Source: Aurantiochytrium sp. KH105 | Lineage: Eukaryota; Sar; Bigyra; Thraustochytrida; Thraustochytriidae | Direction of reading: 5' to 3' | NCBI GenBank assembly: GCA_003116975.1 | Contig: BGKB01000168.1 | Location: forward strand, 1 to 64,000 | Length of the DNA stretch: 64,000 nt | Part shown: piece after piece, positions 27,113 to 36,993 of the stretch | Position numbering within the stretch: position 1 is the first letter of the stretch | Layout: every line of letters starts with the position of its first letter | Program-made: the position numbers and the translations under genes | The notes under the pieces: model-generated | The model's input: only the letters and a program-made list of their open reading frames with translations | What the model was told of the DNA's origin: nothing | The model's database searches: none

Positions 27113-28141
27113 TTAATTCTTTTGGTAATATTTATCAGACAAATAGTCCAGCAGCTTGGCATATGCCTTTACAATTGGTGTGTCCTTTGTCCACTTCTTT
27201 TTTAACTTCAAAGAAGCTGGTTTCATAAAGATTGCTCTGTAAATCACATAAATTGATAGTGGGTTGATTCTGTCGGTCATTTGTTCCTGATAAGCCTTCA
27301 CGAGTTTAATCGCAGACTTGATCCTTTGCTGTTGGTCAGTGATTGAAATAACTGCAGCTTCCACGTGAATATTGTTCTGGGGACGAGTAAGGTAAATATC
27401 AATGAGTTGAATGAGAATATCGTCTGAAATGGATACCGATAAATCTTCGTTGTCAATGAATGTGTATAGAATCTCGATGAGTGCGTTAGATGCGTGGAAT
27501 TTGTGATCTTTGATTTCTAATGCGAGTTTATCAACAAACGCCTGCAATTTCCTCTCTGTCTTTTGAGCTTTTGCCATTTTCACAATGAAGTAAATACCGT
27601 CATCTTCAGTAATGAGATGCTTCAATGAGTTTTTCGTGAAATCATCGATTTTGGTTTGATCTTCTTCGTTAATGTCTGGTTCGTTATCATAGACTGCATC
27701 CCATGCAAATCGCTTCCGCGTTGATACGGTCAATGGTGTGGTGCAAAATGTGTGCGCAGCAAAGTGAGTTGGGTATGTTACTATGAGATGGTTCGTCAAA
27801 TCCTTGGAGTTGATATTGATGACGGCACTGCGGACAACGTCGTTAACAACGTCCTTGTTGAGATCATCGTCCACTGAAAGAATTTGTGATAGTCTGTTTT
27901 TATCCTGACTTTTAATTACGTAAATAAGAAAATCTCGAAAGTCGTTGCAAAGAACGATATTTTTTCCGCTCTGTGTGAATCTGTATTTCAGGGAATTCAA
28001 TTTCTGGCAAAAAATGGGGTATTCAACATGAATGGCATCTTCAGATGATTGTTCTTGAAGAGGAACAGCGTATTCATAACCATTATTGATGACTGACTTA
28101 ATCCAATACAAAATACCACCTCCCACGTCTCCGGACATCAT
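27113..28141 (-). CDS. Unknown ~342-residue helical protein
   Basis: Taken from the ATG at 28141 (MMSGDVGGGILYWIKSV); the open frame extends upstream to a GTG. It is a soluble helical protein with many Asp, Lys and Ile residues and no membrane segment. Its composition recalls the helical proteins at 45.4-49.6 kb, but I see no convincing shared motif. It converges with the Cys/His gene (15-base gap) and diverges from the polyarginine protein. Confidence 0.75.
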   Translation of the reverse strand: MMSGDVGGGILYWIKSVINNGYEYAVPLQEQSSEDAIHVEYPIFCQKLNSLKYRFTQSGKNIVLCNDFRDFLIYVIKSQDKNRLSQILSVDDDLNKDVVNDVVRSAVININSKDLTNHLIVTYPTHFAAHTFCTTPLTVSTRKRFAWDAVYDNEPDINEEDQTKIDDFTKNSLKHLITEDDGIYFIVKMAKAQKTERKLQAFVDKLALEIKDHKFHASNALIEILYTFIDNEDLSVSISDDILIQLIDIYLTRPQNNIHVEAAVISITDQQQRIKSAIKLVKAYQEQMTDRINPLSIYVIYRAIFMKPASLKLKKKWTKDTPIVKAYAKLLDYLSDKYYQKN

Positions 28142-28207
28142 TAATTTTGTGGTGACACATACTAAACGATTTGATAAAAACACATATGATGTTGGTCTGG
28201 TCCACAG

Positions 28208-29158
28208 ATGAGTAACGTTTCAAACGTGTGCAAAAACAAAATGATTGTTTCGTTCATTCTAATTGTGTTAGGGGTATTCGTTAATTGGTGTGATGCAAGT
28301 GATGAGGGCTATTATTATAGCAGTAGTCTCTCAGATTCGTATTCGAATTTGTATGAGACCTTAGAGCTCGATAACGATTATCAATACTATGTAAAGGGCG
28401 GTGTCTCTAATGCGACAATGGTCGAGGGTCTCGTTGATTACTACTATTGTATGCAAATGAGCACCAATAAGACAAAGTGTAAACAGCATAAGAAACGTTG
28501 CATCTGGTTTAACTCGTGTGGTGGCATTTGTAAACATAGAGGCGATTCTCCGCTTTACGGTAATGGGTGCTCGGATCAAACACAACGCACATCCTGCGTT
28601 AATTACAACAAGTGCGAATGGGTCGATGGTGAATGCATTGATAAGGTGGACAATGATCAGCCTACATCGAGTCCAACCAAGAAAAGACGGAGGCGGAGAA
28701 GACGGAGGAAATCATCTGCACCCACTGCGTCTCCAACATCACCCCCAACGTCTGAACCGACAAAGAAGAGGAGACGTAGAAGGAGGAAGAAAACAGCAGA
28801 ACCAACCACATCGCCGACAACAGATTCTCCGTCGCCATTTCTGACCGATGCACCAACTACTTCGTCTCCGACACCTTTTTTGACCGATGCACCAACTACT
28901 TCGTCACCGACACCTTTTCTGACCGATGCACCAACAATTGAGGTCCCTTTAACAGATGCACCAACAATTCAGGCTCCTCTAACAGACGCACCAACAACTG
29001 GAGTCCCCACCAGTGAAACAACACAATCAAATGAATCTGTTCAGTCATCAGGATTAACACGAAAGGAAAAAATAATCACTGGTGTGGTGGTTGGTGTAAT
29101 TTCTTTACTGGGTGTAACGCTTCTATTTTTCGCATTTAGAAAAAAGAATAAAGACTAA
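28208..29158 (+). CDS. Membrane protein with Cys-rich head, polyarginine blocks and PT repeats
   Basis: This 316-residue protein has a signal-type hydrophobic segment (MIVSFILIVLGVFVNWCDA) near the N-terminus. A Tyr-rich acidic stretch follows, then a Cys-rich domain (about 85-150; CKQHKKRCIWFNSCGGIC and CVNYNKCEWVDGEC). Next come two strongly basic blocks, KKRRRRRRRRK and KKRRRRRRKK, each between Pro-Thr segments, then PFLTDAPT repeats. It ends in a C-terminal helix (GVVVGVISLLGVTLLFFAF) with tail RKKNKD. Predicted as a type I surface protein. The extracellular polyarginine blocks are unusual and could bind polyanions such as glycans or DNA. No family is recognised. Confidence 0.8.
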   Translation: MSNVSNVCKNKMIVSFILIVLGVFVNWCDASDEGYYYSSSLSDSYSNLYETLELDNDYQYYVKGGVSNATMVEGLVDYYYCMQMSTNKTKCKQHKKRCIWFNSCGGICKHRGDSPLYGNGCSDQTQRTSCVNYNKCEWVDGECIDKVDNDQPTSSPTKKRRRRRRRRKSSAPTASPTSPPTSEPTKKRRRRRRKKTAEPTTSPTTDSPSPFLTDAPTTSSPTPFLTDAPTTSSPTPFLTDAPTIEVPLTDAPTIQAPLTDAPTTGVPTSETTQSNESVQSSGLTRKEKIITGVVVGVISLLGVTLLFFAFRKKNKD

Positions 29159-29161
29159 ATT

Positions 29162-30502
29162 TTATTTGTTGTAAAGCTTGAGCACTTTATCTGATGTCAA
29201 CACACTTGCTTTTGTGAAATTATGCACGCAAATGCGCTCAAGAGCAATGCCACGGGATAATGCAACATACGCCATGGCGTATGTGAAAACGCCCGATAGG
29301 TCAATCTCGAGCAAATCAATCGTCATGGATTGGCTCTTATGCACTGTCATGCACCAAGCGTACTCGAGGGATAACTGGCTCCTGGACGCAATTACACGTC
29401 CTGTGTCATTCTCGTATTGTTGTTCATTGATACCAATGGTAAGGTGTCTGCCATCCATAAGTTTGATGACAACACTCGGTTCCACCGACTTTGACTTTCC
29501 AATTACAACACCACGGGTGCCATTTACGTATCCACACTCGACGGAAATGTTCCTTGTAAGCATAACTTGGGTTCCACTACAAAGCACGAGAGTCTTGCGT
29601 TCTCGGAATAATTTGTCCATTTCCTCCGTTGATCTCATGTTGCCATCGTGATTGACGTCAATTGAATGGAATTCCTCTGCAAAATACGGATAGCCATCCA
29701 TGTAGATTTCTCCTCTGCTCGCCTTCACTAAAGCCTTTTCAAAAGCCCATCGGGCTTCGCGTTTATTGATGGTGTCGACTTTTTTTCTCGTACAATAGAG
29801 TCGAGTTGGTGAAATGCCAGCTTGAATTGAAGCGAGGTTGTTTTTACTCGTACTCTGTAAAATTTGAATGCATTTCTCTGACACTTTCCCAGTGCGGACT
29901 TCGGTGAGAATATCAATGAATTCCTTGTTCTTCTGTCTCTTTATTGTTTTTAGGTGGATTGTGCGATGAATGCAACTGCGCCAGATTTGATTCTCAAACA
30001 GGTAAGTTGGTTCATGTAAATCCGGCTGAACAGGTGGAAGTTGGAAAAAATCTCCCAACATAATCAATTGGATGCCTCCAAAGGGCTGTTCCCTTCTGCG
30101 CACAAGACGCGCCACGTTCTCCAACAACTCGAAAAAACGTGGGTCAATCATGGAAATCTCGTCAATGATTAGGACGCGTGTTGTCTTCCATCGTTGTGCT
30201 GAAATGGGATTTTTCCTTATAATTGTAAGCGCACGCATCACATTGAATTTCTTATCCGGTGGGCAAGATGACCAAGAGTGCAACGTGCGTCCATTAATGT
30301 TAAGGGCAGCAATGCCTGTCGGTGCCGTGAGTGCAAACGAAATTCGCTTGCGAGAGAATTCAGATGTCATGTGCTCGATGAGAAAACTCTTTCCAGTTCC
30401 TGCTGCACCAAGAATGCAAACGTTTTGGCCACTCATGGCGAGCTCCAAGCCCTGTTGCTGTTCGGCAGTCAACGCCCCATCAATGACTTTTCGTTTACTC
30501 AT
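29162..30502 (-). CDS. PIF1-like DNA helicase
   Basis: A 446-residue SF1B helicase of the PIF1/RecD-like group. Motifs in order: Walker A GAAGTGKSF (about 33-41), GIAALNINGRTLHSW (Ia), Walker B LIIDEISMID (about 112-120), GDFFQLPPVQ (III), ARWAFEKAL in the middle, then TVHKSQSMTID (V) and YVALSRG (VI). All motifs are intact. Viral PIF1-like helicases of this compact size support genome replication or resolution. The start codon follows an AGCAAAACC motif on the same strand at 30518-30526. Confidence 0.92.
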   Translation of the reverse strand: MSKRKVIDGALTAEQQQGLELAMSGQNVCILGAAGTGKSFLIEHMTSEFSRKRISFALTAPTGIAALNINGRTLHSWSSCPPDKKFNVMRALTIIRKNPISAQRWKTTRVLIIDEISMIDPRFFELLENVARLVRRREQPFGGIQLIMLGDFFQLPPVQPDLHEPTYLFENQIWRSCIHRTIHLKTIKRQKNKEFIDILTEVRTGKVSEKCIQILQSTSKNNLASIQAGISPTRLYCTRKKVDTINKREARWAFEKALVKASRGEIYMDGYPYFAEEFHSIDVNHDGNMRSTEEMDKLFRERKTLVLCSGTQVMLTRNISVECGYVNGTRGVVIGKSKSVEPSVVIKLMDGRHLTIGINEQQYENDTGRVIASRSQLSLEYAWCMTVHKSQSMTIDLLEIDLSGVFTYAMAYVALSRGIALERICVHNFTKASVLTSDKVLKLYNK

Positions 30503-30517
30503 CGTCCAAGAAGATAT

Positions 30518-30526
30518 GGTTTTGCT
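30518..30526 (-). promoter_or_regulatory. AGCAAAACC motif before the PIF1-like helicase
   Basis: On the minus strand AGCAAAACC lies 16-24 bases upstream of the helicase ATG at 30502, matching the placement at the recombinase and kinase genes. Confidence 0.5.
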
Positions 30527-30548
30527 GGAAAGAAAATTTATTCATTAC

Positions 30549-33500
30549 TTAGTATTCATTTACGACGAGAGAGGAGGGCTTCGACTCTATTTTTCGACAT
30601 TTGTGACAGCAACAGCAAGCGCAAATTGATAAAAATACAATAAAAGCACCGCCCGCGCCTCCGAGGATTATGGCACCATTTCCGTCCTTATTGAGTTTGT
30701 CCCATGCAATGTTTATCAATCTGATTTCTGTGACATTAGCAATTGTTGGTGAACTGGTTGTGGGCACCTCCGTTGGGGCGCCCGTTGGGGTGTTCGAAGG
30801 GGCGCCCGTTGGGGTGTTCGAAGGGGCGTCCGTTGGGACGTCCGTAGGGGCGTCCGTTGGGGCGTCCGTAGGGACGTCCGTAGGTGCACTGGTTGGGCTA
30901 TCCGTAGTAGGTGCACTGGTTGGCCTATTCGTAAGTGCATTGGTTGGCACCTCCGTTGGTGAATTCGTAAATACAAATGGGGTGCTGGTCGGTGAATCAG
31001 TAATTGTTGTGATGGGAAGCATAGTTGGTGTCTTGGTTGTCGGTTGAGTGGTGGGTACGTCCGTAGGTGAATTAGTTGGTGAATTACTCGGTGCACCTGT
31101 TGGTGAATTAGTTGGACTATTTGTAGGTGAATTAGTTGGCGCACCTGTTGGCGAATTAGTTGGTGAATTAGTTGGCGCACCTGTTGGCGAATTAGTTGGC
31201 GCACCTGTTGGTGAATTAGTTGGACTATTTGTAGGTGAATTAGTCGAATTAGTTGGACTATTTGTAGGTGAATTAGTCGGTGCACCTGTTGGTGAATTAG
31301 TTGGGCTGTCTGTCGGAAATGCCGTAGGATTGTCTGTAGGTGAATCCGTGGGAAAATGTGTTGGTGAATCCGTTGGGAATTGTGTTGGTGAATCCGTTGG
31401 GAATTGTGTTGGTGAATCCGTAGGAAATTGTGTTGGTGCACCTGTTGGTGAATTAGTTGGGCTGTCTGTCGGAAATGCCGTAGGATTGTCTGTAGGTGAA
31501 TCAGTCGGGAATGCCGTTGGATATTCCACTGGAGGTGTTGTTGGGAATTTGGTCGGTGACGTTGTTGGGGTGGCCGTCGGGACGTCTGTAGGGGCGTCCG
31601 ATGGGGCGTCCGTTGGGGCGTCCGTCGGGACGTCCGTAGGAAATGTTGTTGGTGAATCAGTAGGAAATTGTGTTGGGACGTCCGTAGGAAATGTCGTTGG
31701 TGAATCAGTAGGAAATGCTGTTGGTGAATCAGTAGGATATGTTGTTGGTGAATCGGTAGGTGCATCCGTAGGGGCGTCCGTTGGGACGTCCGTGGGAAAT
31801 GCTGTTGGAGCATCAGTAGGAAATGCTGTTGGTGAATCAGTAGGTGCATCCGTAGGGGCGTCCGTTGGGACGTCCGTAGGAAATGTCGTTGGTGAATCAG
31901 TAGGAAATTGTGTAGGCGAATCAGTTGGGAATGTTGTTGGTGAGTCAGTAGGTGCATCCGTTGGGACGTCCGTAGGAAATGCTGTAGGTGAATCAGTCGG
32001 GAATTGTGTCGGTGAATCAGTTGGGAATGTTGTTGGGGAATCAGTAGGTGCATCCGTAGGGGCGTCCGTTGGAGCATCGGTAGGGAATGCTGTAGGTGAA
32101 TCAGTCGGAAATTGCGTTGGAGCATCGGTAGGAAATGTTGTGGGTGAATCAGTCGGAAATTGCGTTGGAGCATCAGTAGGAAATGCTGTTGGTGAATCAG
32201 TAGGTGCATCCGTAGGGGCGTCCGTTGGGACGTCCGTAGGAAATTGTGTTGGTGAATCAGTCGGGAATGCTGTCGGTGAATCAGTAGGAAACGCTGTAGG
32301 TGAATCAGTTGGGAATGCTGTCGGTGAATCAGTAGGAAACGCTGTCGGTGAATCAGTTGGGAATGCTGTAGGTGAATCAGTAGGAAACGCTGTCGGTGAA
32401 TCAGTTGGGAATGCTGTAGGTGAATCAGTAGGAAACGCTGTAGGCGAATCAGTTGGGAATGCTGTCGGTGAATCAGTAGGTGCATCCGTAGGGGCGTCCG
32501 TTGGAGAATCCGTAGGAAACGCTGTCGGTGAATCAGTAGGTGCATCCGTCGGGGCGTCCGTTGGGACGTCCGTAGGAAATGCTGTGGGTGAAAGTGTGGG
32601 ACTCAGTGTTGTGGGTGCATTTGTTGGATTGGGTGTCGTTGGTGCTGGTTCAGCATAATAAGTAATACACGCAAAGAACACAGATGAGAATCTTGAAGTA
32701 GGTGTTTCTCTATTCCAGTAAGTAATTACTTGGTCGTACGCTATTTCTTGATATCCATTGCACAAATCAGCTGCCTCTGTGTCAACATCAAAGACAGTGA
32801 CACTGGTGTCGTCTTCTGTAATATCAGTTAACATTCTTACTTCGTAGAACCTATAGCCGGTGTTAATGTCTTTTCCCCATTTCCAAACATTTCTGCCATT
32901 AGCATCAGTTGCGGATGTATTTAATTCTGTCCCTGCATCTCCACTATAAGCTTCATTAAACATGAGCAAGTCATCATTCGAAATGGCATCGATAATGGCC
33001 GTTGTGCAGTTTTCTAATTGTGTTGAAAGGACAAGGGGTTGTGATGTAATAATCCAAAGTCCTAGTTGTGTAAATTCCAAATTCAACGTTAATCCAACGC
33101 CAACGGAAGGTGTGAGATCAAATCGATAAGGATTGTTATCCCAATCGTAATTGCAAAGTTGCAGTGCATCTGCATAAGGATAACCCTTTACAGGATCAGC
33201 CTCATCCAGAAATCGACTCACAGCTGTGATTTGTTGCAGTATGTTTTCTGACCAAGGTCTTGTATTGATGTAGGATCTATGAAACTCAGCGACTTGTGGA
33301 CAATAGTCTTCCCATGTTGTTTGTGAATTAAGACTACCATCGCCAAATCCCGCAATCGCGTGGCAGCCGCCTTTTCCATTAACGATAGTTAGATTTGGGT
33401 GTATTGTATCTCTCAGATTTGCCCAGTATTGTTGCACCTGGTACTGAACTGCTGATGAACCGTCAATATTTGGCATGGCATCGCCATCCAATGTACATGT

Positions 33501-34307
33501 ATCGAATTTAATCATTTCAATTCCCCAATCATACCATGTTACCATATCATTGAGTGCCTGTTGTTCGAATCCATTCGTTGATCTTACACGAACATCATTG
33601 CAACTGAAACGACTAAGCGGGGAATACCATCCCACTTTGAACCCCTGTGCTCTAATATTGCTAATGAGAACAGGCATCGTGACCTCAAAATCAGGACTTG
33701 TTTCTGGCCATGTCGAATCGTTCGGGAAACTACCTGAACTGTAGCCAGAGCGTTTGAGGATTTTCTTACCATTTTTCGTGGCAAAGTTCTTAAAACTCGT
33801 GGAGCCCTCAATGAGAGCCCAGTTGAATCCTTTATCATAAAGACCATACAATTTCATATTGTCTAGTTGATTGTAAATTCTGTCTTCTGTGAGTTGGTTA
33901 AAGAATGCATTGAAGGAGCTCCACCCTCTAAAAGGAACAACGTGTTTCCTAAACAGGTATTTGTCTGCCGATGCAGTTGTTGTATCGGGACAGAGACCAA
34001 AAACGGTACAAGTATTGAGAGAATTATCCCACACAAATGCATTCGAAGTTTCGTCGTTGTACTCATCAATATCCAGACTGAGTTGAACGCAATCTTCGAG
34101 AGAGGAAACGGACGTTTCTGTAATCAATGCAGTTTCTGTGCAAGTTGCACCGGGCAAGATTTTCATTTTGCTATTTACATCATAAGAAAGTGCTGTAGAA
34201 GTAGGAAGTTGTGTTGGATAGGGTGTGGGTGCACCTGTTGACTGTGATTTAATTGTTCGTATTATGGTCGTTACGATAAATATGGAAAAGTAAAAAGTCG
34301 CTACCAT
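30549..34307 (-). CDS. GH27-like surface protein 1, giant PT stalk, membrane anchored
   Basis: The protein is about 1,252 residues. Signal-peptide-like start (MVATFYFSIFIVTTII), a short Pro-Thr segment and a Cys-bearing module (about 45-120). A GH27/melibiase-like barrel begins near 128 (FRGWSSFNAFFNQ). The nucleophile position is kept as Asp in MIKFDTC (about 270). The acid/base position, R-x3-D in GH27, reads RSYINTRPW (about 347), with Asn. The Pro-Thr stalk covers about 552-1180 in 8-residue units (PTDSPTAF). A membrane helix (GAIILGGAGGAFIVFLSICACC) and short tail follow. Likely a surface or envelope lectin-like or modified glycosidase. One of four paralogues. Confidence 0.87.
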   Translation of the reverse strand: MVATFYFSIFIVTTIIRTIKSQSTGAPTPYPTQLPTSTALSYDVNSKMKILPGATCTETALITETSVSSLEDCVQLSLDIDEYNDETSNAFVWDNSLNTCTVFGLCPDTTTASADKYLFRKHVVPFRGWSSFNAFFNQLTEDRIYNQLDNMKLYGLYDKGFNWALIEGSTSFKNFATKNGKKILKRSGYSSGSFPNDSTWPETSPDFEVTMPVLISNIRAQGFKVGWYSPLSRFSCNDVRVRSTNGFEQQALNDMVTWYDWGIEMIKFDTCTLDGDAMPNIDGSSAVQYQVQQYWANLRDTIHPNLTIVNGKGGCHAIAGFGDGSLNSQTTWEDYCPQVAEFHRSYINTRPWSENILQQITAVSRFLDEADPVKGYPYADALQLCNYDWDNNPYRFDLTPSVGVGLTLNLEFTQLGLWIITSQPLVLSTQLENCTTAIIDAISNDDLLMFNEAYSGDAGTELNTSATDANGRNVWKWGKDINTGYRFYEVRMLTDITEDDTSVTVFDVDTEAADLCNGYQEIAYDQVITYWNRETPTSRFSSVFFACITYYAEPAPTTPNPTNAPTTLSPTLSPTAFPTDVPTDAPTDAPTDSPTAFPTDSPTDAPTDAPTDSPTAFPTDSPTAFPTDSPTAFPTDSPTAFPTDSPTAFPTDSPTAFPTDSPTAFPTDSPTAFPTDSPTAFPTDSPTQFPTDVPTDAPTDAPTDSPTAFPTDAPTQFPTDSPTTFPTDAPTQFPTDSPTAFPTDAPTDAPTDAPTDSPTTFPTDSPTQFPTDSPTAFPTDVPTDAPTDSPTTFPTDSPTQFPTDSPTTFPTDVPTDAPTDAPTDSPTAFPTDAPTAFPTDVPTDAPTDAPTDSPTTYPTDSPTAFPTDSPTTFPTDVPTQFPTDSPTTFPTDVPTDAPTDAPSDAPTDVPTATPTTSPTKFPTTPPVEYPTAFPTDSPTDNPTAFPTDSPTNSPTGAPTQFPTDSPTQFPTDSPTQFPTDSPTHFPTDSPTDNPTAFPTDSPTNSPTGAPTNSPTNSPTNSTNSPTNSPTNSPTGAPTNSPTGAPTNSPTNSPTGAPTNSPTNSPTNSPTGAPSNSPTNSPTDVPTTQPTTKTPTMLPITTITDSPTSTPFVFTNSPTEVPTNALTNRPTSAPTTDSPTSAPTDVPTDAPTDAPTDVPTDAPSNTPTGAPSNTPTGAPTEVPTTSSPTIANVTEIRLINIAWDKLNKDGNGAIILGGAGGAFIVFLSICACCCCHKCRKIESKPSSLVVNEY
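30770..32600. repeat. ~1.8-kb Pro-Thr minisatellite
   Basis: Higher-order repeats of 12- and 24-base units such as GGTGAATCAGTAGGAAATGCTGT and GGGACGTCCGTA encode PTDSPTAFPTDVPTDAPT on the minus strand. A second class, GGTGAATTAGTTGG, encodes PTNS. The block also stays open on the plus strand and in another minus frame; these are repeat artefacts. Length polymorphism between isolates would be expected. Confidence 0.9.
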
Positions 34308-34377
34308 CAATGTGAATTATTTATTGTATCGCTTCTGTTTATGTCACACATGTTAATCATTTATATTTTAAAATTCT

Positions 34378-36951
34378 CTATCCTTCCCAATATTGTTGAC
34401 TATCGTAAATCGGTGCATATTGACCAACTGGTGTCGTCTTCTTCTTCTTGAAGCTGTATTTGATGCAAGCAGCGCAAATTGCAAAGATTGAACAACAGCA
34501 AATAAGAAAAAGGACAACGGAAGCACCTATGACGATGAAAAGATTGTTCGACACCCAATCGAGTGCATTGTCAAGAAATGTTTTTTCTGCGGTCGGTTGT
34601 TGTGTCGGTGCGTTTGTAGGTTCCTGAGTAGGTGTGTTTGTGGGCTGTTGAGTTGGTCTTTTCGTAGGTTCACTTGTTGGGATTGGGTTTGTTACGGGCG
34701 CCGGAGTTGGACTTGGGTTTGTTACGGGCGCCGGAGTTGGACTTTTCGTTGTAGGTTCCGGAGTTGGACTTTTCGTTGTCGGTGCATCAGTTGGGTGAGG
34801 CGTTGGTACTTCATTAGGGTTTTGCGTTGGTTGAGGTGTTGGTTGAGGCGTTGGTTGAGGTGTGGGTTGAGGTGTAGGTTGAGGTGTTGGTTGAGGCGTG
34901 GGTTGAGGTGTTGGTTGAGGTGTAGGCTGAGGTGTTGGTTGTGGTGTGGGTTGGGCCGTAGGTTCGTCCGTTGGGTGGGGTGTCGGTGCTTCGTTTGGAG
35001 CTTGTGTTGGTTGAGGTGTTGGTGCCTTCGTGGGTGATTTGGTAGGTTTATCCGTTGGTGAAAGTGTCGGAGACGGTGTGGGGCTGTTGGTGGGCGCGTC
35101 TGTCGGGGATTCTGTAGGACTGTCAGTTGGTGCGTCTGTAGGGGCGTCTGTAGGGGCGTCTGTAGGGGCGTCCGTAGGGGCGTCCGTAGGGGCGTCCGTA
35201 GGAAAAGGAGTTGGTGCGTCCGTGGGCGCATCAGTAGGAAATGGTGTTGGTGAAACTGTAGGTGTGAGCGTAGGGCTAGGAGTTGGTGGTGCCGGTTCAC
35301 CATAATAAGTCACACATGCGAAAAACATTGATGAATATCTTTCTGTTGATGTTTCTCGGTTCCAGTAAAGTTCTACCGTATCATATGGTTCACCTTCATA
35401 TCCGCTACACAAGTCCCCTGCTTGGGTGTAAAGATCGAAGATGGTTACCCCTGTGTCATCTTCAGTGATATCGGTAAGAAAGCGAACTTCGTAGAATCGA
35501 AATCCCGTGTTGACATCTTTTCCCCATTTCCAAATATTTCTTCCGTTTTCAGTTTCGGTTGTGTTGATTTCATTGCCTGCATCGCCGCTATACGCTTCAT
35601 TGAACATAAGAAGAGTATCGTTCATCAAGAGGTTGAGCACATCATCATCGCAATTTTCAATTTCCGTTGATAGGAAAAGGGGCTGCGACGCGATTACCCA
35701 TAGTCCAATTTGCGCATATTCGAGGTTTTTTGTCATACCGACTTCCAATTCTTCGGTTGCATCAAATTTGTAAGCATTGGTGTTCCAATCATTGCAAACT
35801 TGTAGTGTGTCTGCATAGGGGTATCCATGTGTGGGGCTCGCCAAGGGGTTGAATCTTTTGACTGCTGCCATTTGATTGAAAATTCGTTGAGACCATGGGC
35901 GTGTATTCGTGAATCCTCTGTGAAATTCTGCAACTCTGGGGCAATATTCTGCCCATTCTGTGATCGAATTGAAATCTCCTTCTCCGCCAAAATTTTGAAT
36001 TGCATGGCAGTCTCCGAGTTTGGTGTTAATAATGGTCATGTTTGGGTGTATGAGATCCCTGTATTTTGCCCAATACTGGAGTAGCCTCTTTTCACCAATC
36101 GCAGAGCCTTCGCCCAATTTTGGTCTTACACTTGCCGAATTGCTACATCCGTCGAGTCGGATCATGTCGACGCCCCAGTTGTACCATGATTCAATGTCGT
36201 TTTGCATGTGTGTGAGGAAGTCATTCGTGTCTCTCACAACAACGTTATTGCAGCTAACAACACCAGCGGGCGAATACCATGAAACTTTGAATCCTTGTGA
36301 TTTGATTCCCGAAATGAGTGTTGGAAAGTCGCTCGTGAAATCAGGTGAAGTTTCGGGCCATGTTGAATCTGTTGGAAAGCTTCCTGAGCTGTAACCCGAG
36401 CGCTGAAGATATGTTGTTCCACCATTGGTAGCTGTATTTTTGAAGCTGGTTGAACCATCAATTACAATCCAATTATAGCCTTTATCGTACAAGCCTGTAC
36501 TGATAACATTATCGACTTGTGACTGAATTCTCTCTTCTGTGAGCATATTGAAGTAGGCATTGTAAGAGCTCCATCCTCGCATTGGGCGAACGTTGCGCCT
36601 GAAAACATAGGTGTCTTCGGAGGCACTGATTGTTGTATCACAGTACTTGTAAAGAGTGCAAGACAAAGCGCTGTCGTCCCAAACAAATGCTTTGGATGTA
36701 TCTTGTGAATTCGTTTCATCCACTTCCAGACTGAGAGTAATGCACGCGTCCAGATCAGAGACAGTTGTTGCTGTTGCGACTGCCGTTTCATCACAAGTGA
36801 ATCCCTTTAGCACAGTCATTTTCGAGTAGACATCATAGGATAGTGTGTTTGTTGTTGGAAGTCGGGTCGGATACGGTGTCGGTGCTTGTGTGCTTTGTGC
36901 AGTCGATCTTTGTAAAATCAGTGCTGAAACTACTAGAGGTAAAATGTGCAT
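34378..36951 (-). CDS. GH27-like surface protein 2, PT stalk, membrane anchored
   Basis: This 857-residue protein has a signal peptide ([19 protein letters not shown]), a Cys-bearing N-terminal module and the GH27-like barrel ([13 protein letters not shown] near 130). The nucleophile Asp is kept in MIRLDGC (about 265). The acid/base site is Asn in RGFTNTRPW (about 349). The stalk has two repeat types, PTDAPTDA and PTPQPTPQ (about 555-790). It ends in a membrane helix ([23 protein letters not shown]) and a cytoplasmic tail with Tyr residues ([15 protein letters not shown]). Paralogous to its three neighbours in the same orientation, as a tandem duplication. Confidence 0.88.
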   Translation of the reverse strand: MHILPLVVSALILQRSTAQSTQAPTPYPTRLPTTNTLSYDVYSKMTVLKGFTCDETAVATATTVSDLDACITLSLEVDETNSQDTSKAFVWDDSALSCTLYKYCDTTISASEDTYVFRRNVRPMRGWSSYNAYFNMLTEERIQSQVDNVISTGLYDKGYNWIVIDGSTSFKNTATNGGTTYLQRSGYSSGSFPTDSTWPETSPDFTSDFPTLISGIKSQGFKVSWYSPAGVVSCNNVVVRDTNDFLTHMQNDIESWYNWGVDMIRLDGCSNSASVRPKLGEGSAIGEKRLLQYWAKYRDLIHPNMTIINTKLGDCHAIQNFGGEGDFNSITEWAEYCPRVAEFHRGFTNTRPWSQRIFNQMAAVKRFNPLASPTHGYPYADTLQVCNDWNTNAYKFDATEELEVGMTKNLEYAQIGLWVIASQPLFLSTEIENCDDDVLNLLMNDTLLMFNEAYSGDAGNEINTTETENGRNIWKWGKDVNTGFRFYEVRFLTDITEDDTGVTIFDLYTQAGDLCSGYEGEPYDTVELYWNRETSTERYSSMFFACVTYYGEPAPPTPSPTLTPTVSPTPFPTDAPTDAPTPFPTDAPTDAPTDAPTDAPTDAPTDAPTDSPTESPTDAPTNSPTPSPTLSPTDKPTKSPTKAPTPQPTQAPNEAPTPHPTDEPTAQPTPQPTPQPTPQPTPQPTPQPTPQPTPQPTPQPTPQPTPQPTQNPNEVPTPHPTDAPTTKSPTPEPTTKSPTPAPVTNPSPTPAPVTNPIPTSEPTKRPTQQPTNTPTQEPTNAPTQQPTAEKTFLDNALDWVSNNLFIVIGASVVLFLICCCSIFAICAACIKYSFKKKKTTPVGQYAPIYDSQQYWEG
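34800..35260. repeat. Pro-Thr and Pro-Gln minisatellites
   Basis: GGTTGAGGTGTT-type 12-base units (encoding PTPQ) at about 34820-34950 adjoin GGGGCGTCTGTA-type units (encoding PTDA) at about 35120-35220. Both lie in the stalk of GH27-like protein 2. Confidence 0.8.
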
Positions 36952-36993
36952 TTTTTTCTTTCTTTCCTTCTTTCAATATTTTACTAAATATAT

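Noticed and set aside
31048-32658. Long open frames (536 and 609 residues) overlapping the stalk of GH27-like protein 1 in other frames
   Set aside because: They consist of Val-Gly-Glu-Ser or Leu-Ile-His-Arg repeats produced by reading the 12/24-bp minisatellite in the wrong frame or strand. The PTDSPTAF frame continues into real domains on both sides.
34597-35037. Plus-strand Cys/Trp/Arg-rich frame that could pass for a knottin
   Set aside because: Antisense of the PTPQPT stalk of GH27-like protein 2, with a repeat-driven composition.
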